Shown: positions 25,011 through 37,122 of the stretch, one piece after another
Layout: the number at the start of each line of letters is the position of its first letter
Position numbering within the stretch: position 1 is the first letter of the stretch
Source: Lingula anatina
Taxonomy: Eukaryota > Brachiopoda > Lingulata > Lingulida > Lingulidae
Direction of reading: 5' to 3'
Length of the DNA stretch: 64,000 bases
Assembly: GCF_001039355.2 (NCBI RefSeq)
Contig: NW_019776113.1
Location: forward strand, 561,420-625,419
Notes under the pieces: generated by a model
Database searches by the model: none
Seen by the model: the letters and a program-made list of their open reading frames with translations, nothing else
What the model was told of the DNA's origin: nothing
Program-made: the position numbers and the translations under genes

Positions 25011-25680
25011 TGCGATTATAAAGACGGAAAATACAATAGAGGGAGTGTGATATTTATAGGGTCGCTTAACGATTTTTGACGGAATATAGTGACTACCCTA
25101 ATCCCCTGGTCGCCTGGGTAGGCACTCCCCCTTAGAGTACTTATCGGCTGTTTCACGATCAGGGTGAACAATTAAATGTGGTTAATGTTACACGTGTCTG
25201 ATAAATTAACAATTTATGATTGGAGATTGCTGATAGACTGATACCAAAGACACTGCTCATAGGAGCAAAATAAAAAAAGAATTATAATAATCGGACTACA
25301 ATTTACAAAAATATGACCAATTATGTGTCTAAAAAGTACCTATTTCTAGCTGTTACGATGGGTCATTTGCAACTTGGGTCATACATATGATGCACTAGCT
25401 CTTTATGTCAATGATTTATGGTGAATATGATATTGGTATATGGTTTATATTTGTGCTGACTTATAATTTGCTCTCGTTTATTTCTTGGAACTAGTTCCTT
25501 GAAAGAAATTTTGCCTATATAAATTTACTCTGTGACATGAATTAATTAATAGAACACGCCTGTTGAAAAGGAGGCTTTTCGTAACTAATACAGTTTCACA
25601 GGTAAATTGTTCAGAAAAACACCGTCGCCGTTCGTCGTCGCTACCTTCAGGAAAGTGTATCCTCCGCTTGGATCACCGGC
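25010..25680. other. Intergenic AT-rich sequence before the assembly gap
   Basis: No gene or repeat recognised. The stretch ends in about 24 T residues that run straight into the N gap, suggesting the contig ended in a homopolymer. Confidence 0.6.
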
Positions 25681-25704
25681 ATTTTTTTTTTTTTTTTTTT
25701 TTTT

Positions 25705-25833
25705 NNNNNNNNNNNNNNNNNNNNNNNNNNNNNNNNNNNNNNNNNNNNNNNNNNNNNNNNNNNNNNNNNNNNNNNNNNNNNNNNNNNNNNNNNNNNNNNN
25801 NNNNNNNNNNNNNNNNNNNNNNNNNNNNNNNNN
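25705..25833. other. Assembly gap (run of N)
   Basis: 129-130 unknown bases between a poly-T run and the start of a coding contig. Reading frames drawn across it are meaningless. Confidence 0.98.
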
Positions 25834-26376
25834 ATTAATGAACCTGGTAGTTATAATTTCACTTCGTCAAAAACTGAATTTGATGTTAGTTATAACGATG
25901 TCAAGGAATATTTGTGTTTAGAATTAGAATCAAAAAACGAAATAGATATGCCTTTCAATAATGCTAACAGTCACAGCCCGGATGAAAATGTTGGAGAGAA
26001 TGGGGTACCCCTTCATAGAAATAATGCTCGTGTTGTCAAATTCGTGAAGTACATGGAGAAAAGGGGTAAAACATTCAAGCGACAGATGATTTTGGGTGCG
26101 TCAGGTGGTGGAAGTGAGTTTTTGCTCGTACCGGACGAAGATATGCTTATTTTTGACGATACATCTCTATATATGGACTCCTCTATTAGCACAAGGTTAA
26201 ATGATGTATGCTTTCAGTACTGGTTGTATTATGTATACAAAGGTGACAGACAAGGAATTAGAATAGACGATGATGGTACAGTCAGTATGACTCAAATGCA
26301 AGCTTCTGAATATGACGAATGGTTAACTTCAGTGAAGGGAGAAGTTTGCTATGAATATGGTTTTAAATCCATTTAA
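25834..26376 (+). CDS. C-terminal part of a split OTU-type gene (unknown C-terminal domain)
   Basis: An open frame starts at the first base after the gap and runs 180 codons to TAA at 26374-26376. Its first 36 bases are identical, and in the same frame, to 29826-29861, the end of the OTU exon. The two pieces therefore appear to belong to one protein whose order in this assembly is scrambled. The protein is acidic, with FVKYMEKRGKTFKRQMILG and a GASGGG...DEDMLIF stretch. The latter faintly resembles nucleotidyltransferase-fold motifs but is not enough for a call. No other domain recognised. Confidence 0.55.
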   Translation: MNEPGSYNFTSSKTEFDVSYNDVKEYLCLELESKNEIDMPFNNANSHSPDENVGENGVPLHRNNARVVKFVKYMEKRGKTFKRQMILGASGGGSEFLLVPDEDMLIFDDTSLYMDSSISTRLNDVCFQYWLYYVYKGDRQGIRIDDDGTVSMTQMQASEYDEWLTSVKGEVCYEYGFKSI

Positions 26377-29270
26377 TTGCTTATAATTTAAGTCATTTAA
26401 GTGTATTTTTACACATAACCCATGCAATTTTTGATAATATCGTTGTATGAAGTGTCTGTATGTGGATGTCTATGTGGATGTCAGAGAATGTCTTTAAATG
26501 CTTTCTTGTTATACAACATGCAATGTTCGCGAAAACTGCAGCAACAACGTTCCACTGAGAGATCAGTTTTTGGATGTATAGTTTTACGTAGAATGTAATT
26601 TTTTACGATAAAGAAACTTAGGCTATGTAATTATATAACTAGAAGTATATAATTAGAATATTGTTCTTAATTTTAAGTGTTTGTTAAAGTTAGAAATCAT
26701 TAATTTTCATAGCAATGTCACCAGTACGCCTTTAGTTCACTTTTACTTTGAACAGTATTAATGTCGATTACATCATATTTAGAAAGTTGACATTTGCGTC
26801 AGATGAATGCATAACATTTTATTTTACACATGGTTATTGTACATTTGGGATCATATCCTTATTGATTTTACGACTTGCGCTACATCGTGATTAGTAGAAG
26901 TAGAAACGGTAACGACATTTTCTCAAGAGTACTTGTGTAATCTTTTATTATACTTTCAATTTAATCTTTGTGAGTTGAGGGTGTTAGTCTTTAATGACAT
27001 GAATTAGTGTTATTAGAAGTAGGATTGTGGTGTTTTCATAAACGTGTATAAGGCATGTTATTTATATTACATAGTTCACTTGTCTATTGCTACATGTATA
27101 TTGTATTGTTCAATGACATCACTTTGCCTCAAGGACCCTCAAGTGCACCTATCCGTTATCATAACGAATTGCATTGTAATTCAGACCTGGGACCAGACCA
27201 GTTTTATGTCAAGAATATATAAGGTGAACATGAATACGCAAGAATATAAGAATTGCTACTAAAACCCCCAGAGTTATTAATTCGCGTCATACACCTGTGC
27301 TGTACATGATACATGTATGTAGTACTGTAGGAATATAGAATAAACGATATGCCGCTATGTCTGTTTTCGTCTTATAAGATTTGATGATGTTTTCGTTTCT
27401 TCCAAATGTTGTCTTCAACTGAACATGATAATGAATAAATCCCTTCTCTTTCCACTTTAGTAATATATTTTTCTACTAGCACTGCTCGTCTGAATTAATT
27501 TAAAGCACTTTTAATGTTATACAGTAGTAAAAAAAAAAAACTTTTTACATCGCCCCAACCCAATATATCGTTTTCCGCACTGTGGGTTCAACTACAGTAA
27601 GTTTTTGCGCGTTTTTTCCCGTTACTACCTTTGTGTCAAACTTAATACTAGTTGTCAACGCTGCGGAGTCAGTAAAATGAAAATATGCGAGTATGAAACA
27701 AAACCATTAGGCAAGAGAAATTGACTAACTTGCTAAATGATATGAGTCCCTGGCCTGAATTTTGATCAAACTTACAAACTGACCCCTGGAAACCACAAAA
27801 TTTTCTTTCATGCCCAAAATCTGTGAATTTAAATACTCGATCCCCACCATTAAAAGTGCCACCGACCCTCACATTGACTGCCTCTCTTGTTATAGAGCAC
27901 AATTCAAATAAATTTAAAAGAGACAAACCTGGCTGTTACTACAGAATCGGGATTCTTTAACATAGATTTTTTGTCTCGACTACAGGGACGCCTCAATTTC
28001 CGTTTCGCCCTATATATCTTATTCAGTTGAATGGTCTTTATCGCAGCATCTATATTTAAGTTCATTAAAAACCACAAATCAAACGAATTGTGTGTACGCG
28101 CCGTAATGAGCATGATCTTTGGATGGTTATTTTAAATAATCCGATGTTGATAATTTCGAATCCTATACATTATAGTAAATCTGCGTACATGGAAAGCATC
28201 AAACAGACTAAAGGCATTTTCGAGTCGATCATTATACGGTTTTATTTGCATCTCATCTGTAGCGACATTAGTTGCCAGATTATGTATGAGAACCACGAAA
28301 ACGGAGCACTCGCACCAGACACGGGCATTTAATTTTGGTTGGCCCTTACGGGCTTGCATTCGACTGGAGGCAGAGTTGTGAATCAATCTACAGTATATTA
28401 TTTTCAGTTTATATAAAAGTTACCTAAGTCCCGCATAACGCTATCTAAACAATTTGGTCACTTTATGACCCTTTAAAACACCGCTACAGATGTAGACACC
28501 CCAACCCAATTAAGTTCGATGTGAGAAAACTTTCAACAAAAAGTGATAATGTGAGCCACATATATTAAGATAAATATCGGAATAAAAATATGACACGTTC
28601 CATTAATTTTCACTGGTTTATGTCACTGTACCCTCTAATAGGGAAAGCCGTCAGCAGTTATTTAAAGTAATGTGACACATTCATAAAAACTTTATGCAAA
28701 ACGTGAGCGGTTGGGATAAGTTAATTTACGCTCTCATTTTTCATATGAAAAAAAAAAGAATATTCATTACAAAAGTTCAGGGTTGGAGGGGGGCATAAGG
28801 GCATAGCAACTAAATTATGTTATGAAATAACGATTTGAAATTTAAAAAAGGTCAAGTTGAACCTTTATTATCATATACTTTATCATGGTTCGGTTAAGAA
28901 GATATATACCCCCCCCCCCCTGCCCACACTTATTTCAACCTGTAAGACTGGAATGTCGGTAGTCTGGCTCGGGCAATAAAATCTTACTATCTCCACATCT
29001 GGTTTCTATCTAGCGCGTTCAGAGCTTCAGAGCTTAGGACAAACATATTGCTCCTCGGAGAGGGGGAATAGAGGAACATGTCTTCTCAATATGGAAATCT
29101 ATATATTTTTGGTAATTTCCTTTGTAACATTTACGAACACTGTAAAATACCCTTTCTCAAATTAATATGATGTTCACACATTTCTGTACATATCCTGAAT
29201 TGAAATACTAATTTTAAAGGTCAGATTTATGACGAGGGAGAGAGAGGTCAAGACATTCAGTAAATGTCCC
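26377..29270. other. Gene-free stretch
   Basis: AT-rich intergenic DNA with a poly-A run near 27529 and a C-run at 28911. I found no exon with domain similarity and no convincing repeat; reading frames over it are short and random. Confidence 0.6.
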
Positions 29271-29273
29271 GAA

Positions 29274-30232
29274 CTAGGGGAGAGTGTTATAAACTAAACA
29301 CATCTTGGCAATAACCCGTAGCCAGTAAGACTGCTGATTGGTTAACTTATTATGATAAACACTATTGTTTATATTTTTATTAATATCAAACAATTTTACT
29401 GTTTGCAGGTATACCTGTTTGGAACCTGTACTCTGCGCCATATAATAGCAATGGTGCAAAATAGTGATATTGTAAAATCCTGCAATAAAATTTTCTTCAA
29501 ATATTAAATTTTATTAAATGGTTGAATACAACATTAGTTATAGAACAGTAATAGAATTCAGTATAATGACATGTAGGAAGGTGACCATATTGTGCTGCAG
29601 GCAGCTTCGACATTGTACGGTGTAGATATAATGGTGGTGTCTAGCTTAGGCGAAGAAGCAACTCAGTTTTTGCATTCCACGACTGAAAATGGTGATGTCA
29701 GTCAACCGAACATGATTATTCTCGGACATCTCGCACAACACCACTATATTTCACTTCAGGCATTAAATTTTAGCACACCCAGCGGCAATGACAGTAGCTC
29801 CAGTATCACAGCAGATGTTACATCTATTAATGAACCTGGTAGTTATAATTTCACTTCGTCAATATATGCCCGGAATTTTGTCGGANGAAATAGGGGAGAG
29901 TGTTATAAACTAAACACATCTTGGCAATAACCCGTAGCCAGTTAGACTGCTGAGTGGTTTACTTATTATGATCAACATTATTGTTTATATTTTATAAATA
30001 TCAAACAATTTTACTGTTTGCAGGTGTACCTGTTTGGAACCAGTACTCTGCGCCATATAATAGCAATGGTGCAAAGTAGTGATATTGTAAAATCCTGCAA
30101 TAAAATTTTCTTCAAATATTAAATTTTATTAAATGGTTGAATACAACATTAGTAATAGAACAGTAATAGAATTCAGTATAATGATACTGAATTGTTGTAA
30201 AGACATATAGGAAGCAGGGTTACCATATATGC
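29274..30232. repeat. ~616-bp-offset duplication around a contig join (29886 N)
   Basis: The block 29274-29587 is repeated with small differences at 29890-30230 (shared GAGAGTGTTATAAACTAAAC onward). The single N at 29886 separates them. Differences such as AGTAAGACTG/AGTTAGACTG suggest two haplotypes or a recent duplication rather than exact assembly overlap. Confidence 0.8.
29601..29861 (+). CDS. OTU-type cysteine protease, C-terminal portion of the domain (partial)
   Basis: An acceptor TGCTGCAG precedes the exon. The encoded stretch runs AASTLYGVDIMVVSSLG, then NMIILGHLAQHHYISLQ. The final HHY.SLQ matches the catalytic-histidine end of OTU deubiquitinase-like domains, which often end in GH.A..HY.SL. 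OTU proteins cleave ubiquitin chains; similar domains also occur in transposon-encoded proteins. The catalytic Asp/Cys half is not present nearby. The reading frame continues into the sequence now found at 25870-26376. After 29861 the sequence here is chimeric and hits an N. Confidence 0.6.
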
Positions 30233-31950
30233 TCGGAATTTTGTCGGAGAGGGAAATTTCTCGAGTTTGTTCACTGTCCTTTGAAGCCATATTTTGTAGC
30301 CTGACATGCCGTATCCGTTACTTCGTGACCTGACCTGTCAAAAGCACGTCTGGGCGCTCTTTTCATCTTTCAATTCTTCCACATTAATCAAGATATAGAG
30401 TATCAATTACAAGTGCCCGGGGAGGGGGGGGGGGGAGGAAGAGGGAGCATGAAGGGAATAAATAACTATAAGTAGTATCCTTGCGACAAGGTTACTCTGC
30501 AATTTATATCTTTCCATTTATGCTGTGAAATAATAGCCAGGTAGTCCGTTGATCTCGCGAATCAACCAAATGACCGTTAGTTGAGGTGCTTAACTGCAAG
30601 TAATTAATCCCCTCCCCTCCCCCGAAAGTCATACTGGCAGGTTTCCAAATGAAGACTATACCGCAGAAAAAGTTTGGGGCCCAAAAGAGAGTCAGCCAAG
30701 GACACGTTTGGGGGAACACGTTAGAACACGTCATGATGGACATTAACAGGTGTAGGACCAGAACAGAGCCTCTGGTAAACAGTTTAGAACCAAGGGACAG
30801 AATTTGATTTGAGGACCAGAAGAGAGGCTTTACATACGTGTACAAATTAACGTAAAAATGTGTTTTAAAGTGCAACTCTAAGGATAATGTTACCCTTCAC
30901 TCAAAACTTCTCATTTACTGCCTTACACACATTCTTTTGGGTAACAGATAAATCTTCAGTGTTCAGCGACTAAATAAATTAAAATTTACACATATGTCAT
31001 CTTACGCGTGACTTAATAATTGCGATTTTGGGGTAAAAATAAAAAAAAATCGGTCACTCATTTTTTTTTCTTTTACCTGAGCACCTACAGGTACATGTAC
31101 GATCACCGTTTCAACGCCGATTTAATGACACCAATTAGTAGGCCCTACTCCAAAACCAAGCCAGTGATTTTTCCTTAAAGTCTTAATTAGTTTAGATTCT
31201 ATCTTTGATAAAGCATTCTAATGTCTTTGTTTCATGAAAACCTCTATTTAGGGGCTCAAGACTCCATAACAGTAGCATTTTAAGCAAAATAACGGCACGG
31301 GATTGTAGCCTATGCACACCTGGTCAACTCTACCAATTTCCTTGATAAAATCTTGTTCATGGATGAAGTATAAGCCTCCTACTGATTGCTTTCTCACCTC
31401 AACATAGAAAGGTGTTAAAGTTTTGAGTTGCCTATTTATGCTTTTACATTGCAAAGAAAAATATCTTCGCCGATATTTTATATTTTCGAGGGTTTTTCCA
31501 GTTTTAAACCAGCAGAAAGATAGAGGCATTATTGAATAATAAGATGCAGGAAAAACTCATTTTCGGTATCTGGATGAAAATAAAGGGTCACAATACCCTT
31601 AAATCTGACTATAACAGAACTTTACCGGAACGAGAGCGAATGCTTTCGCTGCGGTAATCGCAGAAAAGCGTTACAGAAAAATCGCTTTGCCAATTTCATT
31701 AAATTTTCATAATCCTTTCTATTGCATAGGAAATATGCCCATTTCCTCGGCAGTTGAAGGAAAATTGCTTTTCCCCTCATTTCATGTTCCTAATGGTCGC
31801 CACACGTATTCAGTCACAATGTGGACAGCATACGACAGCTGCATTACACGCTGAACTTTCAACTAGCAGATTCTATAAGCGTCATCGTCACACAAGAATC
31901 AGGATATACATACACATTGTAGCTAATTTAAAATACCTGAGCTGTCACCC
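30233..31950. other. Gene-free stretch upstream of the Pax gene
   Basis: No coding exon recognised. Contains a G-rich run at about 30420-30440. The proximal part probably includes Pax regulatory DNA, but I cannot point to specific sites other than the TATA box. Confidence 0.5.
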
Positions 31951-31951
31951 C

Positions 31952-31958
31952 TATATAA
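31952..31958 (+). promoter_or_regulatory. TATA box of the Pax gene
   Basis: TATATAA in CCCCTATATAAACCC lies about 110 bases before the ATG at 32067, giving a predicted start of transcription near 31980-31985. Confidence 0.55.
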
Positions 31959-32066
31959 ACCCAACCGAATTTTCAAACTGCAAGATTACTGGTATTTGTG
32001 TCGGATGAAAAGTTTAACCTGGCTTTGGTATCGACGTTAATGTAGTGCTTAACAAGAGTGGAAACT

Positions 32067-34072
32067 ATGGCAAGCATTCCGAATACAGGTTAGTACGTTT
32101 TGTACTGAATCCTTAAACCATCCTTGGTATTTTATTAAGAATTGCTTTCCATGTATGAGATTATCAGACATGCAGTGGTCTCAGACTGGAAGCGCACGTT
32201 GATTATTTAGATTTCCATTCAACCTGGTACACAGTAGAACTAAAAATATACAAACAATTCAGAGGACATGGTGGATTATTTTCGTATTTTAGCAACACAT
32301 ACATTGCGTCCATTTATTTCATTTAATTTTTAAGTACATTGGTATTTTTTTCTTACAAGTGCTTGATTTTATGTAAAGTCTGCTGAACATTTTAAATGGC
32401 TTTGGATTCATATAAATAAATAAGTGAATAAATAAATAAATAAATATAAATAAATAAATAAGTAAATAGTATATTATTACTTTTTTCAAATTAATATTTC
32501 AATTTCATCTCTAGGCCAAACAGGTGTGAATCAGCTGGGCGGTGTTTTCGTCAATGGACGCCCCCTGCCGGACCAGGTGAGAATGAGGATTGTAGAACTC
32601 GCCATGCTGGGGGTTCGCCCCTGCGACATCTCGCGTTACTTGCTGGTGTCACATGGTTGTGTTAGCAAGATATTGACGAGATTCTTCGAGACTGGATCGA
32701 CACGTCCCGGTTCTGCGGGAGGGAACAGACCAAAGGTAGGTCGAAAGATAGAGCTTATAGTTTGTAAGCCTACCAATATGCCACTGTTTACATCAACTTC
32801 CATGACCTCTTTGAGCCAATTTAACAGACAAAACCGCGTGAATTAAATAAACCATTATCTATCCGTTCTAAACATTTCGCCTGAGCAGGCAAGAATTTCA
32901 TCAACTGTGTACATAGTGTCATATAAGAATAAATTGATTTGCTTCAGTTAACAGCTAATGTTGAATTTGTTTTACCTCAAAATAAGCTGTTTATTGAAGA
33001 AAACCACTTTTCTCTTGTTCAGTCTTATGTTCACACACGCGCATGCAATAGTGTACGTTCAAAGATCGATATCAGTACTGGGTATACATGATTTTTTCAG
33101 CTTCATTCACTTCACTCTGGGTCTCTGCTCGGCAAGAGGCACTACTCTTCAACGACAACATTAACGCCATACAAAGACGATGCACCTGTAATAAAACGTG
33201 CGACGCTTGTAATTAATAAAGGAAAGAACGTTTCGTCGAACACAATACAAGGAGGCGACCTGGGATCAAACCAAATGCACATGTCACGAGAGTTCAAGTC
33301 TGACATCACAACGGCGAATGCAGGTACCTCAGGCCCGCCTGCGCTCTTCGGGGTTTCCAACGTTATTCCACGGAGGCCTCTTCGAAATACCTCATCTGCG
33401 CCTCTTCAGAGTTCAACGCCATGCGAACTAGCATTTGTGTCGAGCAAAATGCATCAAACTTACGCGAATAACGACATGAGCGGCGCCGTTCCATATCCAC
33501 AGATTAAAAACTTTCATACATGTATGACCTCAAGTACAACTTTCGAAAAACTTGCTGCTCAACATTGTAATGACAGAACAGGACTGAAAACGATTGTTTT
33601 GACGAAATACCAGAAACATGGTAATTTTCATAATGAGAAGGAAGAAGACTCTGAAAGTGCGGTTAATGAAATGAGTAGAGATAGTGACGCGAAAAAAGAC
33701 GCCATTGTCATATCGAATATTGAAGGAACGATTGATTCTAAAAAGCGGCACATTCCCACTACTTCAGTAGACTTAACGCTGGACCTGGTTCCACACGGAC
33801 GCCCAATAAAACAGACGCCAGTTAATCAAGAACCGTGCATTAAAAAGACCAGCCATATCAACGTAGAATTACAAAGCCCCTTTCTAGTTGGTACACAAGA
33901 ACCATTTTCCTCTCAAAAATTGACAATATCAGTGCGCGATTTTGCAAAAGTAAACAGGAAAGACGAAAGGGCCGCTGCCAAATTGTCCCATAGTATTGAA
34001 AGCATTCTCGGTAACAACAGGCCGAACACTGGTGACGCTAGTAATAGAAATGCTGACTTAGTCAAATTTTAA
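32067..34072 (+). CDS. Pax transcription factor with PAI-only paired domain
   Basis: Three exons: 32067-32088 (ATG, MASIPNT), 32515-32735 and 33101-34072 (stop), all in phase, giving 404 aa. Exon 2 encodes a canonical PAI half of the paired domain ([18 protein letters not shown]..., [35 protein letters not shown]). It ends at the intron position usual for Pax genes (RPK). Exon 3 follows an acceptor TTTTTTCAG but encodes no RED half (no VPSVSSINRILR-like motif) and no homeodomain. It is Ser/Thr/Lys-rich and ends with HSIESILG at about residues 378-385, an octapeptide/eh1-type Groucho-binding motif. Pax proteins are sequence-specific nuclear regulators. The PAI resembles Pox-neuro, Pax4/6 and lophotrochozoan Pax-beta classes; I cannot decide among them. 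A missed RED exon elsewhere is possible. Confidence 0.8.
32405..32470. repeat. (TAAA)n microsatellite
   Basis: Imperfect TAAA/TAAG tetranucleotides just before the acceptor of Pax exon 2. Confidence 0.9.
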
Positions 34073-34319
34073 TCGCTCTTTTTAAATGAGACGGCATATC
34101 CTTTCGATGTTATAAAATTTGGAGCAATAGCATTTTATTCTACCATACCTGTAACCATGTTTCCTATATATTATTTGTCTTATAAATACTGAAAGTTGGT
34201 TTGGCTATTAATTTGTTAGCCCAAGTGTATGACTGTTTACCGCTCGCCCCTGTACCTATTTTATTTACCAGTTTACACTGCCACTCTGCCTGCCACCGTG
34301 TGGTTTTGTACACCCCGGG

Positions 34320-34380
34320 TATACAGTGGCGGATTTAGGGGGTCCGGGTGGGGTATCAGGGGGATCCTGACCCCATTCAA
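34320..34380. repeat. Dispersed repeat end (CAGTGGCGGATTTAGGGG)
   Basis: The same G-rich foldback motif as at 14590-14660. The following ATCACACCAATGGTCCCCTC phrase recurs at 42970. G-runs at 34480-34510 follow. Confidence 0.65.
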
Positions 34381-35089
34381 AGTCAGAAAAAAAATCACAC
34401 CAATGGTCCCCTCTTGAAGTTAGAATTTTGACAAGCTGAATCATAGTTGTAAAGCAAAACCGTACCAAATGGCACCGTTGGGGGGGGGGGGGGGGTGGAG
34501 GGGGGGGGGCGGCTTCGCATCGGCACACCCCCTTCAAATCATCCTGGGTCCAGATATTAAATTCATGAAAGACTACATGTGCAAGTGAATCTAGCAACCG
34601 ATCTCCCCCTAGCCAAATGTCCACAAGCACAACGAAGCTCTGATTTTGCTTCAAAACATGTAAAATAAGTCCAAATGACCGAAAAGTGTCATTTATTAAC
34701 GACGAAAGCTAATAAGATACAAAGTTACAAAACTGGAGGGATAATCTAACAAGCTACATAAGTGCCATGGTTTAAAAATAGTAAAGTGTGTTAATGAGTG
34801 TAACCAAGATAAATTAAGAAAAATATGAGAAAGCACAACAGCTATAGGACCAAAAAGTTGGCACAAATGAAAATAACGGGCTACAAATAAAAATATGAAA
34901 TAAAGTAAGTTAATGAGAGTCACCGAGGTTAATTAAGAAGAAAATGATAAACAATAACAACTGTTGAAGCAAAAAGTTGGCACAAATGAAAAATAAGGAC
35001 AACACAAGGATGAAGGCAGGTGGTAGAGGATGGTGGAGGGTGTACAAATAACAATAAAGAAACGTAACACACAAAAAAAAGCTATATTC

Positions 35090-35545
35090 CCAAATATGGG
35101 ACCTCATAATTATAATACCCCTTAAGACGGGAAAAAAAAAAGGAATCATAACTCATACATATGTTTTCCTATTGCAAAAATAAAAGCCACAAAGCAAACA
35201 TGACAATAGCATAAACACAAATGTTACATTTGCCATCACACTAATTTATATACGTCATATTTTAAAAGCAAAAATAATTAACATCGCAGAGGCATGTTAT
35301 ACATACTCTCAAATATAAGGCTTCATAATTATAATTTACCGATACCCCTTAAGAGGGGAAATTAAAAAATATGAATCAAAACTCATACATGTGTTTTCCT
35401 ACTGCAAAAGTAAAAGCCACAAAACAAACATTTCCATAGCATAAACACCAAAAAATACATTTGCCATCACACGAGATTATACAGGTACACGTCATACTTG
35501 AACAGCAAAAATCATTAACATCGCAGAGGCATGTGATACATGGAG
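35090..35545. repeat. ~235-bp tandem duplication
   Basis: Two adjacent units share CTCATAATTATAAT, ACTCATACAT.TGTTTTCCT, AAAAGCCACAAA.CAAACAT, TTTGCCATCACAC and AACATCGCAGAGGCATGT. A single more diverged unit is at about 43550-43800. Confidence 0.85.
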
Positions 35546-36539
35546 CACGTAAACAAGCAATCACATTTATATAGACAGTGACTATTGTAGCATTATGTAG
35601 CTATAAAATGTTCAAATATACAAATTGTCATTCATGTTTCTTCCATTTACTTACATGTTAAAGCTATCGTAATTTTCATTTAGAAAAGAAATCGACCTTT
35701 CTTTTTAATTTTGAACTACATGTATGTTACTTTTTTCTGGAAAAATATCTACATAGACATGATTACATTTTTTCTTAACTAATCCGAATATTTGATAACT
35801 GATCAGGATTTAATACAGAGCTCTGGGCGTCATGTGAAATTATGCTCCGATTTAATCCCTTTATACAGTATCTCTCACCCATCGTGCACCGCAACCTTAA
35901 TTTTCGATCTGTTTAATATCATATACCAGAAGTATAATGCTCGATGAATGCATACATGTAACACAGGTTTAACAGGAATACAAGTCCGCTAGAAACCGTA
36001 GTCCGTTTCCCATTACCTTTTACAGGCGACATTCGTCCTACACACTAACCCCAGCACTCCAACTAACCCTAGCCTGTACTAATTATATGGGACCCCGGAC
36101 TTCCATTCCCAGGACTTCCATTCGTGTTACACCTGGGCCAGGTTGCACCTTAAGTGCTGGGTGCCATGTACACAAGGTTTCGTTTATGATTAAAAAGTGA
36201 TACTTTTTATAAGCTCTAGCGCATTTTTACAAGTTTATGACCAAACAAATACATAACTATAGCGTAATGAAATGCGCAAGCATATAGTGTATATACATAA
36301 ATATAATTTATAATATACAGGCAATGAATCATGCGAACTCAGACGAAAGCTGAGCTACAAGACACATTACAGTAGCTTTGCTACTAATATTAATGCCTGA
36401 ATTATTACACACTTCTCTCATTTAGAAGGTAATCATTTTGTTATTAATCATATTGCTATTATTTGGTCATCTCGCTAGATGTCTTATTGCATCATTATGT
36501 CATACTGTGTTATTTGTTTTTGCCTTGAAAAACTAATAT

Positions 36540-36612
36540 GTTCTCAGCTGGGATCTGTTCTTCAGTTTCGTAGGCGGGCACTGCCACTCTAACCACTAGG
36601 CCATCCGATACA
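36540..36612 (-). repeat. tRNA-derived SINE head (A-box-like)
   Basis: The minus strand reads GGATGGCCTAGTGGTTAGAG near its start, which contains a good Pol III A box (TGGCCTAGTGG). About 35 bases later GAACAGATCCC is a degenerate B-box-like element. No full cloverleaf forms, so this is a SINE-like remnant rather than a functional tRNA gene. Confidence 0.45.
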
Positions 36613-37122
36613 GGCGGATGCTGGCGATCACTTCTTCAAAAATGAATGGCTTAGAAGTGAGGGTCTCTTTTAGCTTGTTATTCTAATTTCTGGAGGTTAG
36701 AACCCACCCTTTTCAAATTCCTATAGCTGCCCATGAATATAATGCTTTCTACTTACCAGTTATCATTTAGATCTAAAATAAAAACATAGGTGGATATATC
36801 AATAAGGGACCAGAGTAAAATGCACTTTTATACAATGGTAGCTATACCGAAAACTTGGCCTAGGCCTACGCTGGAAGGGGATTTAGCCATTGCTACCCTT
36901 ACTAATAGGATTTTGACAAAAGTCACTTAGTACTTAATAGGTAGCCTATATTTAAAATAGTGACACTAAGTATCCGTGCAGGCTGCACCACGCGTTAACC
37001 AGTTTCACGCGTTTAGCAGCTCCACACGTTTACATATGTTTAGCAGCTCCATATGTTAAGCAGCTCAACTCGCTTAGCAGGGGAAGTGCTTAGTCAATGT
37101 GTTTAGCTTTGTGATAAACTTA

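Larger units (their letters stand above)
33982..35600. repeat. Segmental duplication, copy A (Pax 3' end and downstream)
   Basis: Starting at ATTGTCCCATAGTATTGAAA (33980s), the Pax C-terminus, stop codon, 3' flank and scattered blocks down to about 35600 recur at 42640-43900. Within copy A the block around 35090-35310 is itself tandemly repeated at 35320-35545. A shorter block around 34800-34910 is repeated at about 34915-35000. Confidence 0.8.

Noticed and set aside
26030-26150. Mab-21/cGAS-like nucleotidyltransferase core
   Set aside because: GASGGG followed by DEDMLIF is only loosely similar, and the protein ends too soon for the fold.
32736-33100. A hidden RED half-domain exon in the Pax intron
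   Set aside because: All three forward frames were read; no VPS.SSINRIL-like or helix-turn-helix coding sequence was found.
34265-34654. 129-aa minus-strand frame with polyproline
   Set aside because: The prolines come from a poly-G/C run and the frame spans repeat DNA.
36540-36612. Functional tRNA gene
   Set aside because: A-box-like sequence is good, but the B box is degenerate and the arms do not fold into a cloverleaf; kept only as a SINE-like remnant.
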